Below are positions 28,780-36,533 of a stretch of DNA of 64,000 nt, one piece after another. The translations under genes were made by a program, and so were the position numbers. The DNA is from Pseudoalteromonas piratica (lineage in GTDB: Bacteria > Pseudomonadota > Gammaproteobacteria > Enterobacterales > Alteromonadaceae): the NCBI RefSeq assembly GCF_000788395.1, contig NZ_CP009888.1, positions 2,066,001 to 2,130,000 of the forward strand, given 5' to 3'. The notes below the pieces were generated by a model. That model did not search any database. It saw nothing but the letters and a program-made list of their open reading frames with translations, and had not been told where the DNA came from. Position 1 is the first letter of the stretch. Every line of letters begins with the position of its first letter.

Positions 28780-30420
28780 TTATTGCTTATAGAGCTTAGC
28801 TAACTTGTTGTATTCAAACTTAAGATCTTCAAGTCGCTTAGCGTGCTGTGGTGGTAGTGCCATGCCATCAACAAGGGTAAAATTGTATTGGCATTTTTCT
28901 AAGATTACGTCAGCAGATTTGTTTGCACGTGGAAGTAGCTGCAATAAAGCCTGAAGCAAATTTAACGCACTGCCGGTATTCATAGGGGCGATTTTAAGTG
29001 CCATTTCAAACTGTACGATAGCGTCTTGGAAATTCCCCTTTTTGTAGAGTTCAATACCTTGGTTATTGTATTGTTCGAACTGACTTTGTTTATCTGCTAA
29101 TGACGCGTTACGTTGCGCTAATTGAGATAATATTTGGCTATTATGTTGGTTGGAAGATTGATATTTATCTAGCTGCGCTTTGGCATCATCAAATTCACCC
29201 AGATCTAATAAGGTGATAATCGAGTCTGGAAGTACTGAGTGGCTTAAAGATTGTTCTGAAGTCAGTGGTGCAATTAATTTTTTAGCCTCTAAAAAATCAC
29301 CTTCGCTAACACTCATACGTGCTTTACAAAATGTTTTAAACTCATCAAAAAGTGTTTGTTGTTCAACTACTGTTGAGTCACTTTGTGCGTTTTTGAGCGA
29401 AGATTTAATCTGATTGGTTAACTCAGACCTTTCCTGTTGTGAATTTGCGGCTTCTAATTGATTGAATATGGCGCGAATATAATTTAATTGATAATCAATA
29501 TGGGCAAATGCAGTACCCTGAGACATTAAAAGTAAGGTATTTTGGGCTTTTACAAAGGCATTATAGTCATTATTAGCGTGTGCAATATCACTAAATTTAC
29601 GCTGTCTAGCAAATGAGTGTGGTGAAATATTACAGCTTTGCTCGATTAAAAATAGAGATTCCTTACCCTGATTTAGTTTATTGAGACAAATTGCTTTAAT
29701 ATCGAGAGCATCAATATTAAATCGATTTTGACCGAGTAATTCATCACATATGCGAATGGCACCGTCGTAATTTTTTAACAGTAACGAAGCTTGAGCCAAG
29801 TATGTAAGTGCCCATGTAGGCCTTGCTTTTTCAAGTATTTGACTGAGTAGATCATACGCCTTTTGATGTTCTTCTAACTCAAAATATAATTGGCACGCTC
29901 GTTTGAAGCAGAACTGGGAAGTACGAGGATGCTGTTCTGCTAGTGCTAAAAATTTTTCAACAGCAACAGCTAATTGTTTGTCTTCTATGGCTTGATTCGC
30001 ATCATAGAATAATTTTTTTCTCGCTGATAATTTACTAAGCCGCTTTTTAAGCATGCCCGTTGAGAAAGGTTTTATTAGATAATCATCAGGCTCAATCTCA
30101 AGTACTGAAAGCACAACTGACCGTGTACTTTCTCCAGTCACAAGAATCGAAATACTATGACGAGATAGTTTGTTTAAATATTTCAGCTCTTCAAGGAATT
30201 GTTTGCCATTTCTACCTTGACCAAGGTTATAGTCGATAAAGACAATATCCACGGAGTTTTTATCAATTTTGTTAAGTGCCGCTTCACCCGAGTCATAAAA
30301 TACAATATTGTTAGCACCCAGTTGTAATAACATTCCTTTGAGTAATTTCTGAAATGATTTCTGATCATCAATGATCAGAATTGATTTGTCCTTTAATGGG
30401 TGTTCGCTTATTTGGGTCAT
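28780..30420 (-). CDS. response regulator with TPR output domain
   Basis: A 546-aa protein. The N-terminal receiver domain (residues 12-130) has the acidic pair in LIIDDQ, phosphoacceptor Asp63 in FIDYN and Lys117 in YLIKPFS. From about residue 140 to the end it is built of tetratricopeptide-like helices, with a clear TPR at NNQGIELYKKGNFQDAIVQF near 455-480. There is no DNA-binding or enzymatic output, so it should act through protein contacts, as the REC-TPR protein VieB does in Vibrio. No kinase is adjacent. Confidence 0.85.
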   Translation of the reverse strand: MTQISEHPLKDKSILIIDDQKSFQKLLKGMLLQLGANNIVFYDSGEAALNKIDKNSVDIVFIDYNLGQGRNGKQFLEELKYLNKLSRHSISILVTGESTRSVVLSVLEIEPDDYLIKPFSTGMLKKRLSKLSARKKLFYDANQAIEDKQLAVAVEKFLALAEQHPRTSQFCFKRACQLYFELEEHQKAYDLLSQILEKARPTWALTYLAQASLLLKNYDGAIRICDELLGQNRFNIDALDIKAICLNKLNQGKESLFLIEQSCNISPHSFARQRKFSDIAHANNDYNAFVKAQNTLLLMSQGTAFAHIDYQLNYIRAIFNQLEAANSQQERSELTNQIKSSLKNAQSDSTVVEQQTLFDEFKTFCKARMSVSEGDFLEAKKLIAPLTSEQSLSHSVLPDSIITLLDLGEFDDAKAQLDKYQSSNQHNSQILSQLAQRNASLADKQSQFEQYNNQGIELYKKGNFQDAIVQFEMALKIAPMNTGSALNLLQALLQLLPRANKSADVILEKCQYNFTLVDGMALPPQHAKRLEDLKFEYNKLAKLYKQ

Positions 30421-30480
30421 TTATATTCGTTTTAGCGCAAGGTAGTTATAACTATAGCAATTTAAACATAATAGAAAATA

Positions 30481-31170
30481 ATGTTGATCAAATATCAGTT
30501 AAAACGTAGTAAAAAAAGAAAAACGCTCGCAATCAAAATCAAATTTAATCAAGTAATGGTATATGCACCTTATTACTTGCCAATTAACGTGGTTGAAGAC
30601 TGGCTTTCTACAAAGCAAGTTTGGATTGAAAAACATTTAAGAAATCAGCAAAACAGGCCTGTTGCTAACTCTATTTTGCAGCAACAGAACTATGTTTTAT
30701 TAGGGCAAACATATGCGCTTAGATTTGAGCAACATGCGATAAAATCTGAGGTTATTATTGATGATGCAATAATACAGATTTACACGTCTAAGCGGGTCAA
30801 GCACACTCAAGAAAAGCAACTTAAACTGTTAATGTCAGTTGTCAGCACGCGATTAACTCAATACTGTGAAATCCAGGCAAGCCACATGGCAAATAAATTA
30901 GGAGTCAGTTTTTCAAAAGTGAGTGTAAAACACATTCGCAGTCGCTGGGGGTCATGTGATTCAAAAGGACGATTGCAGTTTAATTTGCAATTAGCCAGTG
31001 CGCCGTTATGGGTGATTGATTATGTAGTTGCTCATGAAGTGGCACATTTGCAAGTGATGGATCACAGTAAGCGCTTTTGGCAAATTGTGAAAAGAATTTA
31101 TCCGGACTATTTAAATGCAGAGAAATGGTTGAAAAACAAAGGCTTTGAACTAGATATATTTAAGATATGA
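30481..31170 (+). CDS. YgjP-like zinc metallopeptidase (DUF45)
   Basis: A 229-aa protein of the YgjP/SprT-like gluzincin family. The zinc site is HEVAHLQVMDHSKRFW near residue 180, where HExxH plus a downstream His provide the ligands. The preceding signature KHIRSRWGSCDSKG is diagnostic for this family. The N-terminal half is basic. The cellular substrate is unknown. It lies alone between the divergent REC-TPR gene and the tRNA-Tyr genes. Confidence 0.85.
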   Translation: MLIKYQLKRSKKRKTLAIKIKFNQVMVYAPYYLPINVVEDWLSTKQVWIEKHLRNQQNRPVANSILQQQNYVLLGQTYALRFEQHAIKSEVIIDDAIIQIYTSKRVKHTQEKQLKLLMSVVSTRLTQYCEIQASHMANKLGVSFSKVSVKHIRSRWGSCDSKGRLQFNLQLASAPLWVIDYVVAHEVAHLQVMDHSKRFWQIVKRIYPDYLNAEKWLKNKGFELDIFKI

Positions 31171-31186
31171 AACTTCAGAAAGAAAG

Positions 31187-31271
31187 TGGTGGAGGGGGAC
31201 GGATTCGAACCATCGAAGGCAATGCCGTCAGATTTACAGTCTGATCCCTTTGGCCGCTCGGGAACCCCTCC
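31187..31271 (-). tRNA. tRNA-Tyr (GTA), copy 1
   Basis: An 85-nt class II tRNA with encoded CCA. The transcript starts GGAGGGGTTCCCGAGCGGCC, has anticodon loop CTGTAAATC with anticodon GTA, a long variable arm, and T-loop GGTTCGAATCC. It is identical in sequence to the copy at 31595-31679 and has its own promoter just upstream. Confidence 0.97.
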
Positions 31272-31286
31272 ACTGAAGTAGGCGCA

Positions 31287-31315
31287 ATATTAGAGAAGCT
31301 TTATCACGCTGTAAA
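31287..31315 (-). promoter_or_regulatory. promoter of tRNA-Tyr copy 1
   Basis: On the minus strand TTTACA (31315-31310) and TAATAT (31292-31287) are 17 bp apart, with a GC-rich discriminator (TGCGCC) after it. This is typical of a stringently controlled stable-RNA promoter. Confidence 0.75.
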
Positions 31316-31464
31316 GTGTTTTTTATAAATTACTGTTTAACTGCTCGAAAACCAATCACAACTATCAAATTTCAACCAAGTCTTAGTACCCATTTCATAT
31401 AGGCAAGTTCTACTCTCACCATTTAAAAACAAACTTGACTAGTTAAATAGTGAAACTATTTTGC

Positions 31465-31582
31465 TTGGAATTTGGAATTTGGAATTTGGAATTTGGAATT
31501 TGGAATTTGGAATTTGGAATTTGGAATTTGGAATTTGGAATTTGGAATTTGGAATTTGGAATTTGGAATTTGGAATTTGGAA
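31465..31582. repeat. 7-bp tandem repeat array (TTGGAAT), about 17 units
   Basis: 118 bp of uninterrupted TTGGAAT repeats (16.9 copies), reading ATTCCAA on the strand of the tRNA genes. No mismatch is seen between units. The array ends 12 bp from the 3' end of tRNA-Tyr copy 2 and lies about 150 bp upstream of the copy 1 promoter. Frames across it on both strands encode heptapeptide repeats only because the unit length is 7; they are not genes. The unit number is expected to vary by slippage. Confidence 0.97.
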
Positions 31583-31594
31583 CAAAAAGAGAAG

Positions 31595-31679
31595 TGGTGG
31601 AGGGGGACGGATTCGAACCATCGAAGGCAATGCCGTCAGATTTACAGTCTGATCCCTTTGGCCGCTCGGGAACCCCTCC
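31595..31679 (-). tRNA. tRNA-Tyr (GTA), copy 2
   Basis: Identical over all 85 nt to the copy at 31187-31271, again with encoded CCA and GTA anticodon. The duplicated unit also includes a similar upstream promoter, so this looks like a tandem duplication of a whole transcription unit. A T-rich stretch follows the CCA on the minus strand before the heptamer array begins. Confidence 0.97.
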
Positions 31680-31694
31680 ACGAGAACGAGGCGA

Positions 31695-31722
31695 ATATTA
31701 ACAAACTAAAAAATTAAGTAAA
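31695..31722 (-). promoter_or_regulatory. promoter of tRNA-Tyr copy 2
   Basis: On the minus strand TTTACT (31722-31717) and TAATAT (31700-31695) are 16 bp apart, with a CG-containing discriminator. It resembles the copy 1 promoter closely. Confidence 0.65.
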
Positions 31723-31791
31723 GGTTAAAACTAAAGTTTTTTCACTTTTTGTCGATAACAGCTTTGTTATTAAACAAATTGATTATTTAAA

Positions 31792-32301
31792 ATGCAAATC
31801 GAACAAATCATCACACATGAAACGCAATTAGGCGAACAACTTTCTCATAGTGTTGCTACTAATCGTCAAAGTGATTTTGCATTTTTACTTGCCATGCTAA
31901 GTCATGACGCAACTGACTTTTCACAATTTAAGTTACCAAAAAGTGATAAACAGCCCCCGCAAGATCCGTTATTGCAACTTGCTAAAATAGCTGCGGGACC
32001 AAAAAAGCCCTTTGCAGCAGAGCCATTTAATGGCCTAATTGGTTCAGATAACTGTAAAATGTTGCTTGAACAAGGGTTATCAGCAATTCAACTAAATGAG
32101 TGCCTTAACCCTGAGCCCTACACTGTTAAAAACAATACGAAATATATTCCACCAGCTGTTATTGATAATTGCCCGCCAGCTACACAGAAAAAGATCATCA
32201 TTGAAAAGAATTTGGCTTTAATGAATAACCAAATGGATGTGAATAGTTTTTATAATAGTATTGAGAAAAGCCAAGACTATAACTTCGCATCAGTTGCTTA
32301 A
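31792..32301 (+). CDS. VC2046/SO_2500-type uncharacterised protein
   Basis: A 169-aa soluble protein. The N-terminal part, ETQLGEQLSHSVATNRQSDFAFLLAMLSHD, with KLPKS soon after, resembles from memory the VC2046/SO_2500 family conserved in Vibrio, Shewanella and Pseudoalteromonas. No catalytic motif or membrane segment is visible and no function is known. It lies alone upstream of the converging ychJ gene. The family assignment is tentative. Confidence 0.65.
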   Translation: MQIEQIITHETQLGEQLSHSVATNRQSDFAFLLAMLSHDATDFSQFKLPKSDKQPPQDPLLQLAKIAAGPKKPFAAEPFNGLIGSDNCKMLLEQGLSAIQLNECLNPEPYTVKNNTKYIPPAVIDNCPPATQKKIIIEKNLALMNNQMDVNSFYNSIEKSQDYNFASVA

Positions 32302-32367
32302 TAAAGCGAATAAGTAAGGCAAAAACTGTTATCTAGCATGCATGTTTAGAAAATATAGGGCGCTCAA

Positions 32368-32393
32368 TAAAAAATAGCGACCAAGGTGATCGC
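32368..32393 (-). terminator. weak terminator after ychJ
   Basis: On the minus strand an imperfect hairpin GCGATCACC..GGTCGC (32393-32377) is followed by TATTTTTTATT. It lies about 40 bp past the ychJ stop. Confidence 0.45.
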
Positions 32394-32430
32394 CATTTCA
32401 GAGATATGTTTTCAATCGTGTATTTAAATA

Positions 32431-32889
32431 CTAAGCCGCATGGCATTTTTTGAACTTTTTTTCGCTACCGCATGGGCATTTGTCGTTACGCCCTATCTTT
32501 TGTTCTGTGTGCGGAGTGAGGGTACCATCTAAGTAGCGCCATTCACCATCTTCTAAAGTAAAATTTGAAGTTTCTTCTAATTGGCAGTAGTAGCCATCAC
32601 AAAGATAATCCGCTTTAAAATGCACAATTGCAGTGTTATCGCTTTCTTCAAAGCGGTATACAGTCAAGCCTATAAAATCTGCTAACTCAGCAAATGCAGC
32701 AATTTCGCGAACACTGTTAGCAGCACGTTTACTGTTAGCGTAGGTATTATGAATATATTCGCTATTTTTTTCGCAATAAGCACTGTAACGTGAGCGCATC
32801 AGTTGTTCAGCATTTTTAGCTTTTATTTCTCCACTAATAATGGGAGAGCAACATGTTTCAAACGTTTGAGAATTTCCGCAATGGCACAT
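32431..32889 (-). CDS. ychJ: YchJ-family SEC-C motif protein
   Basis: A 152-aa UPF0225/YchJ protein. It has a cysteine motif at each end: MCHCGNSQTFETCC at the N-terminus and the SEC-C motif NDKCPCGSEKKFKKCH at the C-terminus, both likely zinc sites. The middle is an NTF2-like fold with the family stretch LMRSRYSAY. The biochemical role is not established. Confidence 0.9.
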   Translation of the reverse strand: MCHCGNSQTFETCCSPIISGEIKAKNAEQLMRSRYSAYCEKNSEYIHNTYANSKRAANSVREIAAFAELADFIGLTVYRFEESDNTAIVHFKADYLCDGYYCQLEETSNFTLEDGEWRYLDGTLTPHTEQKIGRNDKCPCGSEKKFKKCHAA

Positions 32890-32918
32890 AGGTTCTAATC
32901 AAAAATTAAAAGTGTATG

Positions 32919-33356
32919 TTAACAAATATTGATGTTTGCAGTTATCCCTTTACTCGCTGAAAAGTGATAAAAATAACCATTAAATTGATTTTGGTTGGCT
33001 GCAAGTCCACTCAAGGTCACTTCGTCTAACATATTTGTCCAAGAAATCACGGCGCCAAAATTACCATTTTTCAATGCGGAAGTGACAACATATTCAATAT
33101 TGATTAAGTGGCGCTTTCGAATGATGAGCAACTTGCTGTGGTCAATCGATAAACTTTCTAATAGCGATTTACTTGGCACCGCATCAGGCGCTAAGAGTAA
33201 CGTCCATTTATTCTCACAGGTATGTTTTTGCAAGATTTCGATCAATGCCATCGTTTCTTGAATGTCATCTTGCACATTAATAACGCTTAGTTTGTTGGTC
33301 GCACGTTCATCACTTTGCTGTGTGTGTGGTGTTGAAAGGTGTTGAGCTTGTAACAT
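32919..33356 (-). CDS. sulA: SulA-like cell division inhibitor
   Basis: A 145-aa SulA-family protein, which in E. coli binds FtsZ and blocks division during the SOS response. The conserved region WTLLLAPDAVPSKSLLES, followed by KLLIIRKRHLINIEYVV and NGNFGAVISW, aligns with E. coli SulA. A LexA box lies directly upstream (33365-33380), which supports the call. The Sel1-repeat gene upstream on the same strand is not obviously related. Confidence 0.85.
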   Translation of the reverse strand: MLQAQHLSTPHTQQSDERATNKLSVINVQDDIQETMALIEILQKHTCENKWTLLLAPDAVPSKSLLESLSIDHSKLLIIRKRHLINIEYVVTSALKNGNFGAVISWTNMLDEVTLSGLAANQNQFNGYFYHFSASKGITANINIC

Positions 33357-33364
33357 AACGATAC

Positions 33365-33380
33365 CTGTTTAAATATACAG
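33365..33380 (-). promoter_or_regulatory. LexA (SOS) box of sulA
   Basis: On the minus strand CTGTATATTTAAACAG matches the CTG-N10-CAG LexA consensus very well. It ends 9 bp from the sulA start codon, so bound LexA would cover the region just before the coding sequence. Two more TACTGTATA half-sites follow further upstream, at about 33390-33411. Confidence 0.85.
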
Positions 33381-33439
33381 TAGATTTTTATATACAGTAG
33401 TTTATACAGTAATTCGTTTCAAGCATTATTTGTTATTTT

Positions 33440-33910
33440 TTACACAATTTTTTCACTTTGCAGTTGATTGTCATGAATATATTCATATAAATCAGCAGCT
33501 TGCTTTTTAGCGTCCGTAACTTGTTTAGCTTGCAAAAGTGGCTGTAATTTACCAATGGCTTCTACTGCTTCAATAGACCCTTGGCTTTCAGCAAGACATA
33601 ACCAAGTATAAGCATGGTAAACGCTCTGTGGCAGGCCTGCGCCTTTAGCGAACATCATTCCTAAGTAAAATTGCGCTTTTACGTGGCCTTGCAGCGCAGC
33701 AAAACGCATGTATTTTGCCGCTCCAACATCATTTTTTGCTTTTGACATGGTCACTGAAGTTGCAAATAAGCGTTCTGGGTCTTTCATTTCCAATCTGGTA
33801 TTTTTTTGGCTTAGTTCTTTTTTGATTGCCAATAATGTTGAGAGTATGAGTTGCTCAACTTCTTCGATGGTTAATGAGTCAATTTCTAATTGTTGATTTG
33901 TGTTTTCCAT
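33440..33910 (-). CDS. Sel1-like repeat protein
   Basis: A 156-aa soluble protein with two Sel1-type repeats in the middle: NDVGAAKYMRFAALQGHVKA, then QFYLGMMFAKGAGLPQS with YHAYTWLCLAESQGS. Sel1 repeats are helical scaffolds for protein binding. The N-terminus is an acidic helix. The function is unknown. It precedes sulA on the same strand, but about 80 bp with a LexA box separate them. Confidence 0.8.
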   Translation of the reverse strand: MENTNQQLEIDSLTIEEVEQLILSTLLAIKKELSQKNTRLEMKDPERLFATSVTMSKAKNDVGAAKYMRFAALQGHVKAQFYLGMMFAKGAGLPQSVYHAYTWLCLAESQGSIEAVEAIGKLQPLLQAKQVTDAKKQAADLYEYIHDNQLQSEKIV

Positions 33911-34053
33911 GATGCCTCTTTACATATGTTCATTTATTTAGTTTAGAAGCTTTTGTATTTTTCAGTTAATTTGATCGCTCAATGACTTAAAAATTTAATT
34001 ATTTGTGTGTCACTGGTATGATCACGTTCCCCTTAAGACACAGTAGCTAAATC

Positions 34054-35343
34054 ATGTTCGAAAAACTTTTTAAAATAAACCAACAAGGCAGTTCGGTTAA
34101 ACGTGAAGTGATCGCTGGGATCACCACATTTGTCACTATGGTTTACATAGTATTTGTTAATCCTGCTATGCTTGCCGAAGCAGGTATTGACCAAGGCGCA
34201 GCATTTGTTGCCACTTGCTTAGCTGCCGCGATTGGCTGTTTTATTATGGGCTTTTGGGCAAATTATCCAATCGCACTTGCTCCGGGTATGGGGTTAAATG
34301 CGTTTTTCACCTATGGTGTGGTGCTTGGTATGGGCTATAGCTGGCAAAGTGCGCTAGCGGCGGTGTTCTTTTCAGGCATTATATTTTTACTGTTAAGCCT
34401 CTTTAAGGTTAGAGAATGGATTATCAATGCCATTCCATTAGTGCTAAAACGAGCAATTGCCACAGGTATTGGTGCCTTCTTAGCACTGATTGCCCTTAAA
34501 AATTCAGGAATTATTGTGGCAAGTCCTGCAACCTTAGTGCAGCTTGGCGATATTTCACAAGCAGGTCCGTTACTTGCGATTATTAGCTTTTTCTTTATCG
34601 CAGCGCTGTTATATCGAGATATTAAAAGCGGCGTGTTGTTTAGTATTTTAGGTGTGACTGCAATCGCATTATCACTTGGGTTAGTGGAATATAATGGGAT
34701 TGTATCAATGCCACCATCTCTGGCACCGACATGGATGGAGTTAGACTTTGCAAGTGCGCTTGAACTGTCCATGTTAAGTGTTATTTTTGCGTTTCTTTTC
34801 GTGGATCTATTCGATACTTCCGGCACGCTAGTGGCGGTTTCACAAAAAGCCGGTTTTTCAGATGAGAAGGGCAATATTCCGCGTATGGGCCGTGCACTGA
34901 GCGCTGACAGCTGTGCAACAATTGCGGGTGCCACACTTGGTACTTCAACCACGACCTCTTACATTGAGTCTGTTGCGGGTGTTTCGGTTGGTGGCAAAAC
35001 GGGATTAACCGCGGTTGTAGTAGGCTTATGCTTTTTACTAATGCTATTTTTTGCGCCACTTGCAGCAATGGTTCCGGCTTATGCAACAGCTGGAGCAATT
35101 TTATATGTTGCTGTATTGATGCTACAAAATTTAAAACTGATTGATTGGGATGATATGACAGAAGCTGTGCCGGTTGCTGTTGTACTATTAATGACACCAC
35201 TAACATTTTCTATCGCGCATGGTATTGCGCTCGGTTTTATTGCTTATACAGCAGTAAAAGTGATGTGTAATCGTGCCGACGAAGTAAGTATTAGTGTTTG
35301 GATTCTATCAATATTATTTGTAATTAAGTTTGCTGTATTATAA
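34054..35343 (+). CDS. AzgA-type purine permease (NCS2)
   Basis: A 429-aa inner-membrane purine:proton symporter with about 13 hydrophobic segments. Diagnostic motifs of the AzgA/GhxP/AdeQ branch are EVIAGITTFVTMVYI, NPIM-like VNPAML, APGMGLNAFFTY, FVDLFDTSGTLVAVS and GTSTTTSYIESVAGV. Whether the substrate is adenine or guanine/hypoxanthine cannot be decided by eye. A strong terminator follows directly. Confidence 0.92.
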   Translation: MFEKLFKINQQGSSVKREVIAGITTFVTMVYIVFVNPAMLAEAGIDQGAAFVATCLAAAIGCFIMGFWANYPIALAPGMGLNAFFTYGVVLGMGYSWQSALAAVFFSGIIFLLLSLFKVREWIINAIPLVLKRAIATGIGAFLALIALKNSGIIVASPATLVQLGDISQAGPLLAIISFFFIAALLYRDIKSGVLFSILGVTAIALSLGLVEYNGIVSMPPSLAPTWMELDFASALELSMLSVIFAFLFVDLFDTSGTLVAVSQKAGFSDEKGNIPRMGRALSADSCATIAGATLGTSTTTSYIESVAGVSVGGKTGLTAVVVGLCFLLMLFFAPLAAMVPAYATAGAILYVAVLMLQNLKLIDWDDMTEAVPVAVVLLMTPLTFSIAHGIALGFIAYTAVKVMCNRADEVSISVWILSILFVIKFAVL

Positions 35344-35354
35344 AGCTTAGAAAG

Positions 35355-35386
35355 AATAAAAAAGGCGCCTCGGCGCCTTTTTTATT
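35355..35386. terminator. strong bidirectional terminator
   Basis: A perfect 15-bp stem, AATAAAAAAGGCGCC / GGCGCCTTTTTTATT, with a 2-base loop. GC-rich core and T-tracts on both strands fit termination of the purine permease and of the converging CDP-glycerol gene. Confidence 0.92.
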
Positions 35387-35402
35387 AACAACTTCTCGAG
35401 TG

Positions 35403-36416
35403 TTAACCTAATTTATAGTATTTCATAAGCTTTCTGATTTTATATTTTCTTATCAAATTAAGCGGTTTGCGTTTTACGCCTCTTATCAATAATTCATCAA
35501 CAGCCTGCAAAACTCGTTCAGCACTTTTACCATCTTGGTATGGGTGAACTTGCTTTATGTAGTTGTCTATCTCTTCTTGATGACCATCAGACAAATTGAG
35601 TGCTTTATCAATGGTTATGTTCAAGTCTGAAGGCTTATCTATGTTGATTAATGCTGCTTGAGGTGATGAGTTATTAAAAGTAATAACGGGTTTACCTATC
35701 AATAATGCTTCATCCACAGCACTTGATGTATCAGAAATTACAATATCAGCTTGTTGGATAAGTGGAATTAAGTTATCACCATTATCGATAATTAAATTGT
35801 CATTATTATAGCTGCGATAAAGTTGTTGCCATTCAGTTTTGGTTTTAGGGTGAAACTTAATGACAATTTTGAACTTATTCGATTGAGCCAACAGCTTTAT
35901 CTGCTCAAAAAGATGAGGTAAAGAAGATAAGCTGGGTGAAAAAGTAGGCGCATACAGTATTACTGGTTTGTCATTGATGCATCTGGCGTAATCAAAATAA
36001 GGATCTAATTTTGGCCAGCCGGTTTCTACTACATTAAAATAGCCATGCTTTTTTGCTAATTTTTGAAAAGGCTCTGTGGTGAGAGGCCCATGTGTGCAAT
36101 AAAGATCAAAAAAGCCTCGAATCGCAAAGTGGCCTTTCTTTTTGTATTCTAAACCGTGAAATACTTGTACCTTAGCGCCTGGAATAAAGTCAGGCACAAC
36201 ATTGCCTGGCACAAATACCGCGTCGGGCTTGTATGCTTTTACCTGTTCAATAGTGGATAAGTAATGCTCTTGTTCAGTTAAGCTGGCTGCATTTACATCA
36301 TTTCCTGATAAAAACCAAGCCACCTCATCACCACGAGCTAATATTGCAGACTGCAAAGGCCTTAAAATAGCATAGCTATAAGGCTGCATTACAAACATCA
36401 AATAACGCTTATTCAT
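35403..36416 (-). CDS. TagF-like CDP-glycerol glycerophosphotransferase family protein 1
   Basis: About 337 aa from ATG 36416 (MNKRYLMFV); a GTG at 36434 would add six residues. It has the GT-B-like layout of poly-glycerophosphate transferases: VFVPGNVVPDFIPG, the His motif QVFHGLEYKKKGH, VETGWPKLDP, ILYAPTFSPSLSS, IKFHPKT and the nucleotide-binding SDTSSAVDEALLIGKPVITF. It is far shorter than full TagF and lacks an N-terminal extension. It is a close paralogue of the divergent gene at 36534, so an inverted duplication is likely. The true acceptor is unknown. Confidence 0.8.
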   Translation of the reverse strand: MNKRYLMFVMQPYSYAILRPLQSAILARGDEVAWFLSGNDVNAASLTEQEHYLSTIEQVKAYKPDAVFVPGNVVPDFIPGAKVQVFHGLEYKKKGHFAIRGFFDLYCTHGPLTTEPFQKLAKKHGYFNVVETGWPKLDPYFDYARCINDKPVILYAPTFSPSLSSLPHLFEQIKLLAQSNKFKIVIKFHPKTKTEWQQLYRSYNNDNLIIDNGDNLIPLIQQADIVISDTSSAVDEALLIGKPVITFNNSSPQAALINIDKPSDLNITIDKALNLSDGHQEEIDNYIKQVHPYQDGKSAERVLQAVDELLIRGVKRKPLNLIRKYKIRKLMKYYKLG

Positions 36417-36533
36417 ACTACTATCAAAATTCACGAAAAATTGATAATAACATAGTTAAAACGTCAAAATGTTTATTTATGCCGTTGAATAGATCATTAA
36501 ATGTTAAGTATTATTGGTTGTAACAGCTAACGA

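Noticed and set aside
31439..31717. Several open frames on both strands across the tRNA-Tyr heptamer array, coding for repeated heptapeptides
   Set aside because: They exist only because a 7-bp unit without stops is open in all frames. They run into the tRNA-Tyr gene and have no ribosome sites.
34335..35206. Minus-strand frames of up to 205 codons opposite the purine permease
   Set aside because: The permease on the plus strand has full family motifs. The opposite frames are compositional shadows.
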